This document shows positions 55,890-63,806 of a stretch of 64,000 nt of DNA, piece after piece. The position numbers were made by a program, and so were the translations under genes. Every line of letters begins with the position of its first letter. Positions within the stretch are counted from its first letter, which is position 1. The notes under the pieces are model-generated. The model did no database searches and had not been told where the DNA came from. It was given only the letters and a program-made list of their open reading frames with translations. The stretch is from Desulfoprunum benzoelyticum (lineage in GTDB: Bacteria; Desulfobacterota; Desulfobulbia; Desulfobulbales; Desulfocapsaceae), in contig NZ_JACHEO010000007.1 of NCBI RefSeq assembly GCF_014201505.1, positions 1-64,000 on the forward strand. The letters are read 5' to 3'.

Positions 55890-56345
55890 CTACCCCACGA
55901 TCCAGGCGGTGAAATCGCGGGCATGACGGGCCAGGGCGTTGGAGATCGAGCCGAAGAGGAACTCCTCGGCCTTCGACACCCCGCGCTTGCCGGTCACCAC
56001 CGTGCCGAAACCGCCCTCTTTGCGGATGTCCAGCACGGCCTGACTGATCGTCCGGCCCTCGGCCATGCTGATCTGCTGGCTGATATCCCGGCCGCTGATC
56101 CCCATCTCCTCGAGGATGATCGATGCATCCTGGAGAAAGATGCCGGCCCGCTCATCCTTCACCATCTGGTAACGGTCCAGCCGCCCCCCCCTGGTATAGA
56201 AATCGGGCGGCGGTTCCGGGTAGACGTGAAGGAGACAGATGTGCTTCTCCGCCAGCCCGCGGGCCATATGGCCGACATACCGTACGGCGCGCCGCGACGT
56301 CTCCGACTTGTCCATCGCAATCAGAAATCTCTGCCAGTCATCCAT
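55890..56345 (-). CDS. Universal stress protein (UspA family)
   Basis: 151 residues. Typical start (FLIAMDKSETSRRAVRYVGH) and end (TVVTGKRGVSKAEEFLFGSI, SNALARHA), with the G-x2-G-x9-G-S/T ATP-binding signature recognisable as GKRGVSKAEEFLFGS (spacing slightly altered). AGAGGAAG precedes the ATG. Family members bind nucleotides and help survival under stress. The kinase-like gene follows three bases downstream, and a ketopantoate reductase-like gene lies 46 bases upstream. Confidence 0.85.
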   Translation of the reverse strand: MDDWQRFLIAMDKSETSRRAVRYVGHMARGLAEKHICLLHVYPEPPPDFYTRGGRLDRYQMVKDERAGIFLQDASIILEEMGISGRDISQQISMAEGRTISQAVLDIRKEGGFGTVVTGKRGVSKAEEFLFGSISNALARHARDFTAWIVG

Positions 56346-56391
56346 GTCTTCCTCTTTAAAAAATGGTCATACCCGTATCGCAAACGGACGG

Positions 56392-57339
56392 TCACAGCTG
56401 TTCGAGCCCCGGCCGCCACCTCTCGAGCAGTTTGATGAGCTCGAAAATGGTCTGGTGGGTGGGCGCCGCGATCCCGTGATCTTCGGCGTACCGGCAGATC
56501 GCCCCGTTCTGGGCGTCGATCTCGGTGCTGCGCTCGTTGAGGATATCCTGCAGCATCGACGACAGGTTGTTGGCGCTGCGCTGGCAGGCGTCGAACAGAT
56601 CGGCGTAGAGATCGGTACGGAACAGGTCGACGCCGCAGGCCTCGGCGACGGTGCGGCCCTCGTCGAGCAGGCGCTTCATCAGCATGATCGACTCCATGCG
56701 GCTGGTGAGGCAGCCGTTCGGGACCTTGAGGATCGACGACATCGGGTTGATGGCGGAATAGACGATGACCTTGCACCACAGCCCGCCGATGATCCGCCGT
56801 GAGGTCAGGCTCCTGATGCCGCAGTCGTTGAAGAGCTTGGTGATTTTCTCGAGGCGCTGACTGAGGCTGCCGTCGAGTTCACCGATATAGGTCAGGCCGT
56901 CACCGCCGTGCCTCACCGTCGCTCCGCCAAGGGAGGTTCCCGACATATAGGTCATGCCGGCGAGGATATGGTCCGCCGGGATGATCCGGCTGATGACCTC
57001 GATGTTGCCGAGACCGGTCTGGACCGTCAGCAGCGGACAGTCCGCCGACACGAGGTGGGAGATGCTCTCGACCGCCACCCTGGTTGAATACGACTTCACC
57101 ATCAACAGCAGCAGATCGCAGGCGGTGATGGAGGAACTGTCGCTGACCGCCTTCACCGGCACCACCGTCGCCGCCTCGGGGTCCTCCTCGCCGTTGGCGA
57201 GGACACCGATGCCTTGATTCTGCATCGCGCCGACGACCTCGCGGTCGATATCGACGAGCGTCACCTCGTTGTTTCCCTTCGCCAGAAAAGAACCGAAAAG
57301 CCGGCCGATCGCCCCGCCACCCACAATCACGATCTTCAT
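56392..57339 (-). CDS. Ketopantoate reductase family protein (PanE/ApbA-like)
   Basis: 315 residues from the ATG at 57339, with GGGAGAG seven bases upstream; the in-frame start at 57414 lacks one. The NAD(P)-binding glycine motif MKIVIVGGGAIGRLFGSF is at the very N-terminus, and the substrate-domain Lys/Asn pattern appears in GGLWCKVIVYSAINPMSSIL. It would reduce 2-dehydropantoate or a related 2-oxo acid with NAD(P)H. Many paralogues exist with other substrates, so I leave the symbol blank. It heads a possible operon with uspA and the kinase-like gene. Confidence 0.85.
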   Translation of the reverse strand: MKIVIVGGGAIGRLFGSFLAKGNNEVTLVDIDREVVGAMQNQGIGVLANGEEDPEAATVVPVKAVSDSSSITACDLLLLMVKSYSTRVAVESISHLVSADCPLLTVQTGLGNIEVISRIIPADHILAGMTYMSGTSLGGATVRHGGDGLTYIGELDGSLSQRLEKITKLFNDCGIRSLTSRRIIGGLWCKVIVYSAINPMSSILKVPNGCLTSRMESIMLMKRLLDEGRTVAEACGVDLFRTDLYADLFDACQRSANNLSSMLQDILNERSTEIDAQNGAICRYAEDHGIAAPTHQTIFELIKLLERWRPGLEQL

Positions 57340-57542
57340 ATGCACTCTCCCGCGCCGAATCACCGGCCGCTTCCCATCTCTCCGATCCCTCAACATCTGC
57401 GGCCTTTTTTTCATTGTATAGTGAGCGGCACTGAAAAGTAAACACTCGTTTCTCCCACGGTCGAACGATCACGCCGTCGGAAATTTTTCCCGGCAACGGG
57501 CAAAAGAATCTGGCAATTTGGCGGCGAAGCAGGTAGTTTCAG

Positions 57543-58403
57543 ATGATATTGATTATCATAATGAATCAGCAGCCTGTCCACAAGCCGATGAACCTGTCCT
57601 TCCCCGCCACCACACGCCACCTGCGTCGCCTGTCCCGCTCGCCGCTGGTCGATGTCGCCATCCTCCTGATCCTGGGGACCGGCATCGGCGCGGTCCTGCT
57701 CTCGGGATCGCAGGGCATGGGCTACAACTGGCAGTGGTACCGGATCCCCCGCTACCTGTGGACCGTCGATGCCGGCGATCTCATCGCCGGACCGCTGCTC
57801 CACGGCCTGCTCGTCACCCTCCAGCTCTCCGCCTACAGCCTCGTTCTGGCCCTGGCGATCGGCCTGATCACCGCCGTGCTGCGGCTGTCCCATTCGCCGC
57901 TGGCGTCGCTGCTGGCCAGGCTCTATGTCGAGGGAGTGCGCAATACCCCGCTGCTGATCCAGATCTTCTTCATCTATTTCGTCCTCGGGCCGCTGCTCGG
58001 CCTGCAGCGGCTGCCGGCGGCGGTCCTCTCCCTCAGCCTCTTCGAGGGGGCCTATGTCGCCGAAATCCTGCGCTCGGGCATCATGTCGGTACCGCACCAG
58101 CAGGTCGAGGCAAGCTACAGCCTCGGCCTCGGGACCTATGCCACCTACCGCAAGGTCATCCTGCCCCAGGCCTTCCGCACCGCCCTGCCGCCGCTGGCCA
58201 GCCAGACGATCTCGCTGGTGAAGGATTCGGCCCTGGTCAGCACCATCGCCATCTACGACCTGACGATGCACGCCCAGGCGATCATCGCCGAGACTTTCCT
58301 GACCTTCGAGATCTGGCTGACGGTCGCCGCCCTCTACCTGCTCATCACCATTACCCTGTCCCTGGCGGCGGGGGTCCTGGAACAACGGCTGAAACTGCCT
58401 TGA
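57543..58403 (+). CDS. Polar amino-acid ABC transporter permease
   Basis: 286 residues, or 280 if the ATG at 57561 is used; neither has a strong ribosome binding site. Five or more hydrophobic segments and the HisMQ family signature (LARLYVEGVRNTPLLIQIFF, EAAY-type SLFEGAYVAEILRSGIMSV, SLGLGTYATYRKVILPQAF). The EAA loop contacts the ATPase. Together with the binding protein and the second permease downstream it forms an amino-acid importer. No ATP-binding subunit gene is present in the operon, so it must be supplied from elsewhere. Confidence 0.88.
   Translation: MILIIIMNQQPVHKPMNLSFPATTRHLRRLSRSPLVDVAILLILGTGIGAVLLSGSQGMGYNWQWYRIPRYLWTVDAGDLIAGPLLHGLLVTLQLSAYSLVLALAIGLITAVLRLSHSPLASLLARLYVEGVRNTPLLIQIFFIYFVLGPLLGLQRLPAAVLSLSLFEGAYVAEILRSGIMSVPHQQVEASYSLGLGTYATYRKVILPQAFRTALPPLASQTISLVKDSALVSTIAIYDLTMHAQAIIAETFLTFEIWLTVAALYLLITITLSLAAGVLEQRLKLP
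57545..57563. promoter_or_regulatory. Fur-box-like 19-mer at the start of the permease gene
   Basis: GATATTGATTATCATAATG matches the classical Fur consensus GATAATGATAATCATTATC at 15 of 19 positions. It overlaps the two alternative start codons, so binding would block translation or elongation. Iron control of an amino-acid importer is unusual. Prediction only. Confidence 0.3.
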
Positions 58404-58437
58404 CCTGAACCCGATGATCTTCCGGCGTTCACCCTTT

Positions 58438-58467
58438 ATAATCAACCACAGGATAATCAACCACAGG
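58438..58467. repeat. Tandem duplication of 15 bases at the binding-protein ribosome binding site
   Basis: ATAATCAACCACAGG occurs twice in tandem (58438-58452, 58453-58467). The second copy runs into CAGGAGA, the ribosome binding site of the substrate-binding protein gene, with the ATG at 58476. Confidence 0.9.
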
Positions 58468-58475
58468 AGAAGACA

Positions 58476-59297
58476 ATGAAGAGAACACTGCTCATGACCC
58501 TGGTCCTGCTGCTGGTGGCGATGACCGGCATGACCTATGCCGCATCCACCCGCCAGCAGCTCACCGCCGAGAGCACGATCGAGCGGGTCATAAAGAAAGG
58601 GGTCCTGCGCGTCGGCATGGACATCTTCCAGCCCTGGGCGATGAAAGACAAGAACGGCAAGCTCATCGGCTTCGAGATCGATGTCGCCACCCGGCTGGCC
58701 AAGGATCTCGGAGTCAAGGTCGAATTCGTCCCCACCGCCTGGTCCGGCATCATCCCCGCCCTGCTGACCGGCAAGTTCGACGTCATCATCGGCGGCATGG
58801 GCATCACCCCCGAGAGGACGCTGAAGGTCAACTTCACGGTCCCCTACGACTACTCCGGGATGTCGCTCGTCGCCCACCGGCAGAAAGCGGCCGGTTTCAC
58901 GCAACTGGCGGATTTCAACAAGCAGGAGGTGGAGATCGCCGTCAAACTGGGGACGACTGCCGCCGCCTCTGCCAAGAAATATCTGCCCAACGCCACCCTG
59001 CGGATGTTCGACAACGAAACCCAGCTGTACCAGGAGCTGCGCAACGGCCGGGTCCATGCGGTCGTCGAGAACGCCCCCCGGCCGGCCTTCGAGGCCGCCG
59101 ATTACAAGGAAACGCTGTTTCTCCCCTTCACCGAAACCTTTACCAGAGAACCGATGGCCTTCGCGCTGCCCAAGGGTGATCCCGACACCCTGGCCTGCTT
59201 CAACAGCTGGATCACCCTGGTCCAGCTGGAAGGCTGGCTGCAGGAGCGGCACGACTACTGGTTCGGCGGCAAGGACTGGGCCAGCCAGGTCCAGTAA
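58476..59297 (+). CDS. Amino-acid ABC transporter substrate-binding protein
   Basis: 273 residues. A signal peptide (1-22, LLMTLVLLLVAMTGMTYA) is followed by the SBP_bac_3 fold: VIKKGVLRVGMDIFQPWAM, GKLIGFEIDVATRLAKDLGV and KFDVIIGGMGITPERTLKVN. The Asp and Arg in these regions bind the substrate's amino and carboxyl groups in the family. CAGGAGA lies five bases before the ATG. It sits between two permease genes. The likely ligand is a polar amino acid, not resolved here. Confidence 0.92.
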   Translation: MKRTLLMTLVLLLVAMTGMTYAASTRQQLTAESTIERVIKKGVLRVGMDIFQPWAMKDKNGKLIGFEIDVATRLAKDLGVKVEFVPTAWSGIIPALLTGKFDVIIGGMGITPERTLKVNFTVPYDYSGMSLVAHRQKAAGFTQLADFNKQEVEIAVKLGTTAAASAKKYLPNATLRMFDNETQLYQELRNGRVHAVVENAPRPAFEAADYKETLFLPFTETFTREPMAFALPKGDPDTLACFNSWITLVQLEGWLQERHDYWFGGKDWASQVQ

Positions 59298-59305
59298 CTC
59301 TCACC

Positions 59306-60256
59306 ATGCCCGGAGGGGGGAACCGACAATCGTCTCCCCCCTCTCCTTCCCGCAACAACGCCAACGCCCCCATGCCACGACTGCAACGCAAGCTCAGCCG
59401 TCTCGACTGGTTCGTCCTCGCCGGGCTTATCGGCGCTGCGGTCTTCCTCCTCTACCGGATGTTCTTCAATCTGAACTACAACTGGAACTGGGGGATCATC
59501 CCGACCTACCTGATCCGCTTCGACGCTGAACGGCAGCGCTGGGTCGCCAACGCCCTGCTCGAAGGCCTGTTCACCACGATCCGGCTGAGCGTCTGGGGGA
59601 TGCTCCTCGCCCTGGGGCTCGGGGTCCTGCTCGGAGTCATGCGGGTCGCGACCCGTCTCGCCCCACGGCTGATCAGCCGCCTGTATATCGAATTCATCCG
59701 CAACACCCCGGCCCTGGTCCTGGTGTTTCTGTTCTACTACTTCGTCAACGACCGCCTGCTCTCCCACTTCGAGATCGATGCCCTGATCCGCCGCAGCCCG
59801 CCCTATGTCCACGAATTCCTGACCCTGGCCGCCGGCGACCCGACCCTGCTCTCGCCCTTTATCTCCGGGGCCATGACGATCGGCCTGTTCCAGGCCGCCT
59901 ATATCGCCGAGATCGTCAGGGCCGGGATCCAGTCGATCCCGGTGGGCCAGTGGGAGGCGTCGCGATCCCTCGGCCTGCCGAAGATCCTGGTGCTGCGGCT
60001 GGTGATCCTGCCCCAGGCCATCCGCGTCATGCTGCCGCCGCTGGCCGGCGAATTCATCAACACCATCAAGTACTCGTCGATCGTCTCCATCATCTCGATC
60101 CAGGAACTGACCTTCCAGGGCCTGCAGGTCATGGCCTCGACCCAGGCGACGATCGAGATCTGGATTACGGTCACCGCCATGTATCTTGTCCTCTGTCTCG
60201 GCCTGTCGCTGGCGGTGCACCGGCTCGAACGGAAGTACCGCCAGACCGTGCAGTGA
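59306..60256 (+). CDS. Polar amino-acid ABC transporter permease (second subunit)
   Basis: 316 residues from the ATG at 59306. An ATG at 59372 (MPRLQRKLSRLDWF) would remove an odd Pro/Asn-rich start, and neither has a ribosome binding site. Several membrane segments and the HisMQ signature (RLYIEFIRNTPALVLVFLFY, LFQAAYIAEIVRAGIQSI, SLGLPKILVLRLVILPQAI) are present. It has a longer periplasmic loop (DRLLSHFEIDALIRRSPPYV) than its partner permease. It forms a heterodimer with the first permease. Confidence 0.88.
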   Translation: MPGGGNRQSSPPSPSRNNANAPMPRLQRKLSRLDWFVLAGLIGAAVFLLYRMFFNLNYNWNWGIIPTYLIRFDAERQRWVANALLEGLFTTIRLSVWGMLLALGLGVLLGVMRVATRLAPRLISRLYIEFIRNTPALVLVFLFYYFVNDRLLSHFEIDALIRRSPPYVHEFLTLAAGDPTLLSPFISGAMTIGLFQAAYIAEIVRAGIQSIPVGQWEASRSLGLPKILVLRLVILPQAIRVMLPPLAGEFINTIKYSSIVSIISIQELTFQGLQVMASTQATIEIWITVTAMYLVLCLGLSLAVHRLERKYRQTVQ

Positions 60257-60316
60257 CGAACGGCAGCGAAACGTATGCACCCGCGCCGTCCCGCCCCCCA
60301 CACCCCGGAGCCCCCG

Positions 60317-61678
60317 ATGATGAAACCGCCGTCCCCCTTTTCCATCCCCAACATCAGACTCTTCATCCTGTTCCGGATCCTGTTCAACTCCCGCTTCTAC
60401 TATCCGGTCTTCACCATCCTCTTCCTCGACTACGGTCTGACCATCGAGCAGTTTTCCCTCCTCAATACGGTCTGGGCGATCACCATCTTCTGCGCCGAGG
60501 TCCCCAGCGGCGCCCTGGCCGACATCATCGGCCGCAGGCAACTGGTCGTCGGCACCTCGTTTCTGATGGTCGTCGAAATGGCCCTGATCTGCTTCGTCCC
60601 CTTAGGCAACGGCACCCTGATATTCTCGGTCTTCCTGCTCAACCGGATTCTCAGCGGTCTGGCCGAGGCCCTTGCCTCGGGGGCCGACGAGGCCATCGCC
60701 TACGACTCTCTCGCCGCCGAGGGCGACACCAGGGACTGGCCCCGGGTCCTCAGCGTCCAGATGCGGCTGCGCTCGGTCGCGGCGGTGATCTCGATGGCGG
60801 TCGGGGCCCTGATCTACGACCCGGCGACCGTCAACCGGCTGCTGGCCTGGATCGGATCGAATCTCCAGGTGACCCAGCAGACGACGATGCGCTACCCGAT
60901 CTTCCTGACCCTGCTGCTGGCGGTCGCCGCCTGCGTCGTCACGCTGCGGATACGGGAACCGGCCGACGATTCGGGGCAACCCCCCCGCCCCGGGGATATC
61001 CTCCGCACCATGAACGCGACCGGGCGGATGACCCTGGCGGCCGGGCGGTGGATCTTCCGGACCCCGTTCGCCCTCGCCGTCATCCTCTTCGGCATGGTCT
61101 ACGACCACGTGCTGCGCCTGATCGTCACCCTGACCAGCCAGTATTTCCGCCTCATCTCCCTGCCCGAGGCCAGCTTCGGCCTGATCGGGGCGGGAATGTC
61201 GCTGCTCGGCATCGTCTCGCCCAAGGTCGCCGAAGCGATGGTTCAACGCTTCTCCCCGGCCGCCAACGTCCTGTGGTTGGCGGCCCTGACGCTGATCGCC
61301 CTCAGCGCCACCGCCGCCTTCTTCCCCTACCTCGGCCTGCTGCCGATCGCTCTGATCTTCTTCCTGATGATGCTGGAGTCGTTTTTCAGCAGCCACTATC
61401 TCAACCGTATCACCCCCTCGCACCAGCGGGCCACCGTCCTCAGCTTCAAGGGCATGGCCTTCAACCTGGCCTACGGCATGATCGGCATCCTCTTCGCCGT
61501 GCTCGTCGCCGAGCTCCGTCACCGCGGCGCCGCTGACCAGCCACTGCCGATCGCCGATGCCGCCTTCATCGGGGCGATAGGGTGGCTGCCGTGGTACGCC
61601 CTCGTTGTCCTCGTGCCGATCATCGCCTACTTCAGTCTCCGTCTCAGGAATTCCGAGGAGATCCGCCGCAGGGGCTGA
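60317..61678 (+). CDS. Major facilitator superfamily transporter
   Basis: 453 residues from the ATG at 60317, with GGAG six bases upstream; an earlier ATG at 60275 is unsupported. About 12 hydrophobic segments, with the MFS loop 2-3 motif EVPSGALADIIGRRQLVVGT (the DRxGRR element in a variant form, DIIGRR). A large loop with MRLRSVAAVIS follows in the middle. The substrate cannot be inferred. It follows the amino-acid transporter genes in the same direction after 60 bases and may be co-expressed. Confidence 0.85.
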   Translation: MMKPPSPFSIPNIRLFILFRILFNSRFYYPVFTILFLDYGLTIEQFSLLNTVWAITIFCAEVPSGALADIIGRRQLVVGTSFLMVVEMALICFVPLGNGTLIFSVFLLNRILSGLAEALASGADEAIAYDSLAAEGDTRDWPRVLSVQMRLRSVAAVISMAVGALIYDPATVNRLLAWIGSNLQVTQQTTMRYPIFLTLLLAVAACVVTLRIREPADDSGQPPRPGDILRTMNATGRMTLAAGRWIFRTPFALAVILFGMVYDHVLRLIVTLTSQYFRLISLPEASFGLIGAGMSLLGIVSPKVAEAMVQRFSPAANVLWLAALTLIALSATAAFFPYLGLLPIALIFFLMMLESFFSSHYLNRITPSHQRATVLSFKGMAFNLAYGMIGILFAVLVAELRHRGAADQPLPIADAAFIGAIGWLPWYALVVLVPIIAYFSLRLRNSEEIRRRG

Positions 61679-61743
61679 GCCGGGCTGCCTCCTGCCGCCT
61701 CCGCGCCGCCGGGGCGCCGATTTGCCGCCCCGGCCGCAACTCT

Positions 61744-61773
61744 TTGCATTTTTAGTGAAAATGGCTGTATAGT
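61744..61773 (+). promoter_or_regulatory. Candidate promoter for nikR
   Basis: TTGCAT (61744-61749) and TATAGT (61768-61773), spacer 18, about 95 bases before the nikR start. No GTATGA-type NikR palindrome is evident nearby. Confidence 0.45.
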
Positions 61774-61867
61774 TGCAGCACGGCAACCGCCCGCCATCGC
61801 CGCCAGGGAGCGGCAGCGACAAGGCCTGAAATCCGACGGACCTTTACCGACAGGGAGCAAACAGAAC

Positions 61868-62278
61868 ATGCTGAAACGATTTTCGATCTCGCTCGAGGAA
61901 AATCTGCTCGAAATCTTCGACAACCACATTCGGGCCAGAAGCTACACCAACCGCTCCGAGGCCATCCGCGACCTCATCCGCAAGGCCTTCGTCAAAAAGG
62001 AGTGGCAGGCCGACAAGGAGGTCATGGGCGTCATCAGCCTGGTCTACGACCATCACCAGCACAAGCTGCAGGACAAGGTCACCGAGGTCCAGCACGGCTA
62101 CCACCACCACATCGTCTCCACGACGCACGTCCACATGGACCACGACAACTGCCTGGAAGTCATCATCGTCCGCGGCAAGGCCAGGGAGATCCAGGAATTG
62201 TCGGACAAACTGGTCGCCCTGCGCGGCATCCGTGACGGCCATCTGGCGATGAGCAGCACCGGCCGGTTCCTGCACTGA
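61868..62278 (+). CDS. nikR: Nickel-responsive regulator NikR
   Basis: 136 residues. The ribbon-helix-helix domain (1-45, RFSISLEENLLEIFDNHIRA) is followed by the ACT-like metal-sensing domain. The nickel ligands H76, H87, H89 and C95 are at the same positions as in the E. coli protein (GYHHHIVSTTHVHMDHDNC). It represses nickel uptake genes when nickel is bound. No nickel transporter or hydrogenase gene is in the window, so its targets are elsewhere. GGGAG lies 11 bases before the ATG. Confidence 0.95.
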   Translation: MLKRFSISLEENLLEIFDNHIRARSYTNRSEAIRDLIRKAFVKKEWQADKEVMGVISLVYDHHQHKLQDKVTEVQHGYHHHIVSTTHVHMDHDNCLEVIIVRGKAREIQELSDKLVALRGIRDGHLAMSSTGRFLH

Positions 62279-62301
62279 CGCCCCGGACCCTCGCTGCCGT
62301 T

Positions 62302-63057
62302 TCAGGAGATCGCCAGCAGCAGCGCGCAGAACCCGGTGACGAGTCCCAGCGCCGTCCAGTCACAGGCCCCGGTCCGCCACTGATGACGTGTGCGCTCCAT
62401 CCCGTAACAGCGAGCCTCCATCGCCTGCGCCAAGCGGTCGGCGGTGACGAAGGTCCGACGCAGCAGGGGCATGCCGAGATAGGTGATGCGGCGCAGCGGG
62501 TTGCGGCGCTGGTCGATCGCCCGGGCGCGCAGGGCGTCATGAAGTTCCGCCGACTGGGTGAGGATGACCGGGATGAAGCGCACCAGCAGACCGATCATCG
62601 TCGCAATCTGCTGGTGCGGGATGAAGGGGAGCGGGCGCAGGTACCATTCGACCGCCGCCCGGATATGGGACGGCCGGGTGGTGACGGTCACCAGCAGGCC
62701 GAGAAGGGCGATGACGAGCAGGCGCCCGGCCAGCACCAGACCGGCCTCGAGGCCCTGGCGGCTGGCAGGGAGCCAGGGCGAGGCGAGCAGCGGCTCGCCC
62801 GCCGTCGTCGCCGCCCGCGCCGCGACGATGCAGAGCAGCAGGACCAGATACCATCTCAGACTCCGCAGGCAGAGGAGCGGCGGGCAGCGGGCGGCGGGCA
62901 GCAGCAGCAGGGCGGCGACCAGGGCCAGACCGAGCCCCGGAAAGCCGGCCTGGAGGCTGACGATACTGAACAGCGCCAGGGCCGCCAGCTTGATCCTGGC
63001 ATCGATCCGGTGAACCACGGTGTGCCCCGGCTGGTAGCCGAAGATCAGCGCAGCCAT
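62302..63057 (-). CDS. bioN: ECF transporter transmembrane subunit EcfT (CbiQ/BioN-like)
   Basis: 251 residues with about five membrane segments. The two coupling motifs of EcfT appear as DALRARAID and QAMEARCYG (Ala-Arg motifs that contact the ATPases). It overlaps the ATPase gene by 13 bases. Together with the ATPase and the BioY-like protein upstream it forms a biotin ECF transporter. The symbol depends on the BioY identification. A cobalt/nickel function (CbiQ) is the alternative, but no CbiM or CbiN is present. Confidence 0.82.
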   Translation of the reverse strand: MAALIFGYQPGHTVVHRIDARIKLAALALFSIVSLQAGFPGLGLALVAALLLLPAARCPPLLCLRSLRWYLVLLLCIVAARAATTAGEPLLASPWLPASRQGLEAGLVLAGRLLVIALLGLLVTVTTRPSHIRAAVEWYLRPLPFIPHQQIATMIGLLVRFIPVILTQSAELHDALRARAIDQRRNPLRRITYLGMPLLRRTFVTADRLAQAMEARCYGMERTRHQWRTGACDWTALGLVTGFCALLLAIS

Positions 63058-63794
63058 GATTCCACCATTCCCCCCATCCTGATGGCGGCCGGCAGGCGGA
63101 TGCCGCAGGCCTCGGCCGCCCGCACGACCTGCTCCGGCGGGCCGTCGGCGGCGATCCGGCCCCGCTGCAGGATGATCAGCCGCTGGGCGTGGGCCAGGAC
63201 CTTCTCCAGATCGTGGACGCAGACGATGATGGTGCGGCCGCCGGCATGGAGGGCGACGATATGGGCCAGGACCTGGCGGACGCCGTCGTAGTCGAGATTG
63301 GCGAAGGGCTCGTCGAGGACGATGACCTCCGACGCCATCGCCAGGACCCCGGCGATCGCCAGGCGACGTTTTTCGCCGCCGGACAGCAGATGCGGGCTGC
63401 GGTCGCGCAGCTTCCCAAGGCCGACCGTCTCCAGGGCCGAGTCGACGCTTTCCCGGATCCTGGCGGCCGGCCAGTGAAGGTTTTCCGGACCGAAGGCGGC
63501 ATCGTCATATACCGTCTCGCCGACGATCTGGCTGTCGGCGTCCTGGAACACCATGCCGACGGTCCGCCGGGCATGGCGCAGGTCCTGATGGACGGGGACT
63601 CCGGCGATTTCGACGCTCCCCTCCTGGGGCCGCAACAGGCCGTTGAGATGCTTCAGCAGGGTGCTTTTGCCGGCGCCGTTGGCCCCGGCGAGGACGACGA
63701 AGGAACCGCGGGCGACCGACAGATCGATCTCCTCGAGGCTGGTGCGGCCGTCCGGATAGCGGTGGGTGAGCCCTGAAATCTTGATGATATCCAT
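63045..63794 (-). CDS. bioM: ECF transporter ATP-binding subunit (CbiO/BioM-like)
   Basis: 249 residues. Walker A GANGAGKST, Q-loop VFQDADSQIVGETVYDDAAF, signature LLSGGEKRRLAIAG, Walker B VIVLDEPFANLDYDG and a switch His in VCVHDLEKVL. It powers the EcfT-BioY complex. It lies 12 bases after the BioY-like gene. Only one ATPase gene is present, so the enzyme is likely a homodimer, as for BioMNY. Confidence 0.9.
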   Translation of the reverse strand: MDIIKISGLTHRYPDGRTSLEEIDLSVARGSFVVLAGANGAGKSTLLKHLNGLLRPQEGSVEIAGVPVHQDLRHARRTVGMVFQDADSQIVGETVYDDAAFGPENLHWPAARIRESVDSALETVGLGKLRDRSPHLLSGGEKRRLAIAGVLAMASEVIVLDEPFANLDYDGVRQVLAHIVALHAGGRTIIVCVHDLEKVLAHAQRLIILQRGRIAADGPPEQVVRAAEACGIRLPAAIRMGGMVESWLR

Positions 63795-63806
63795 GACCGT
63801 CCGCCG

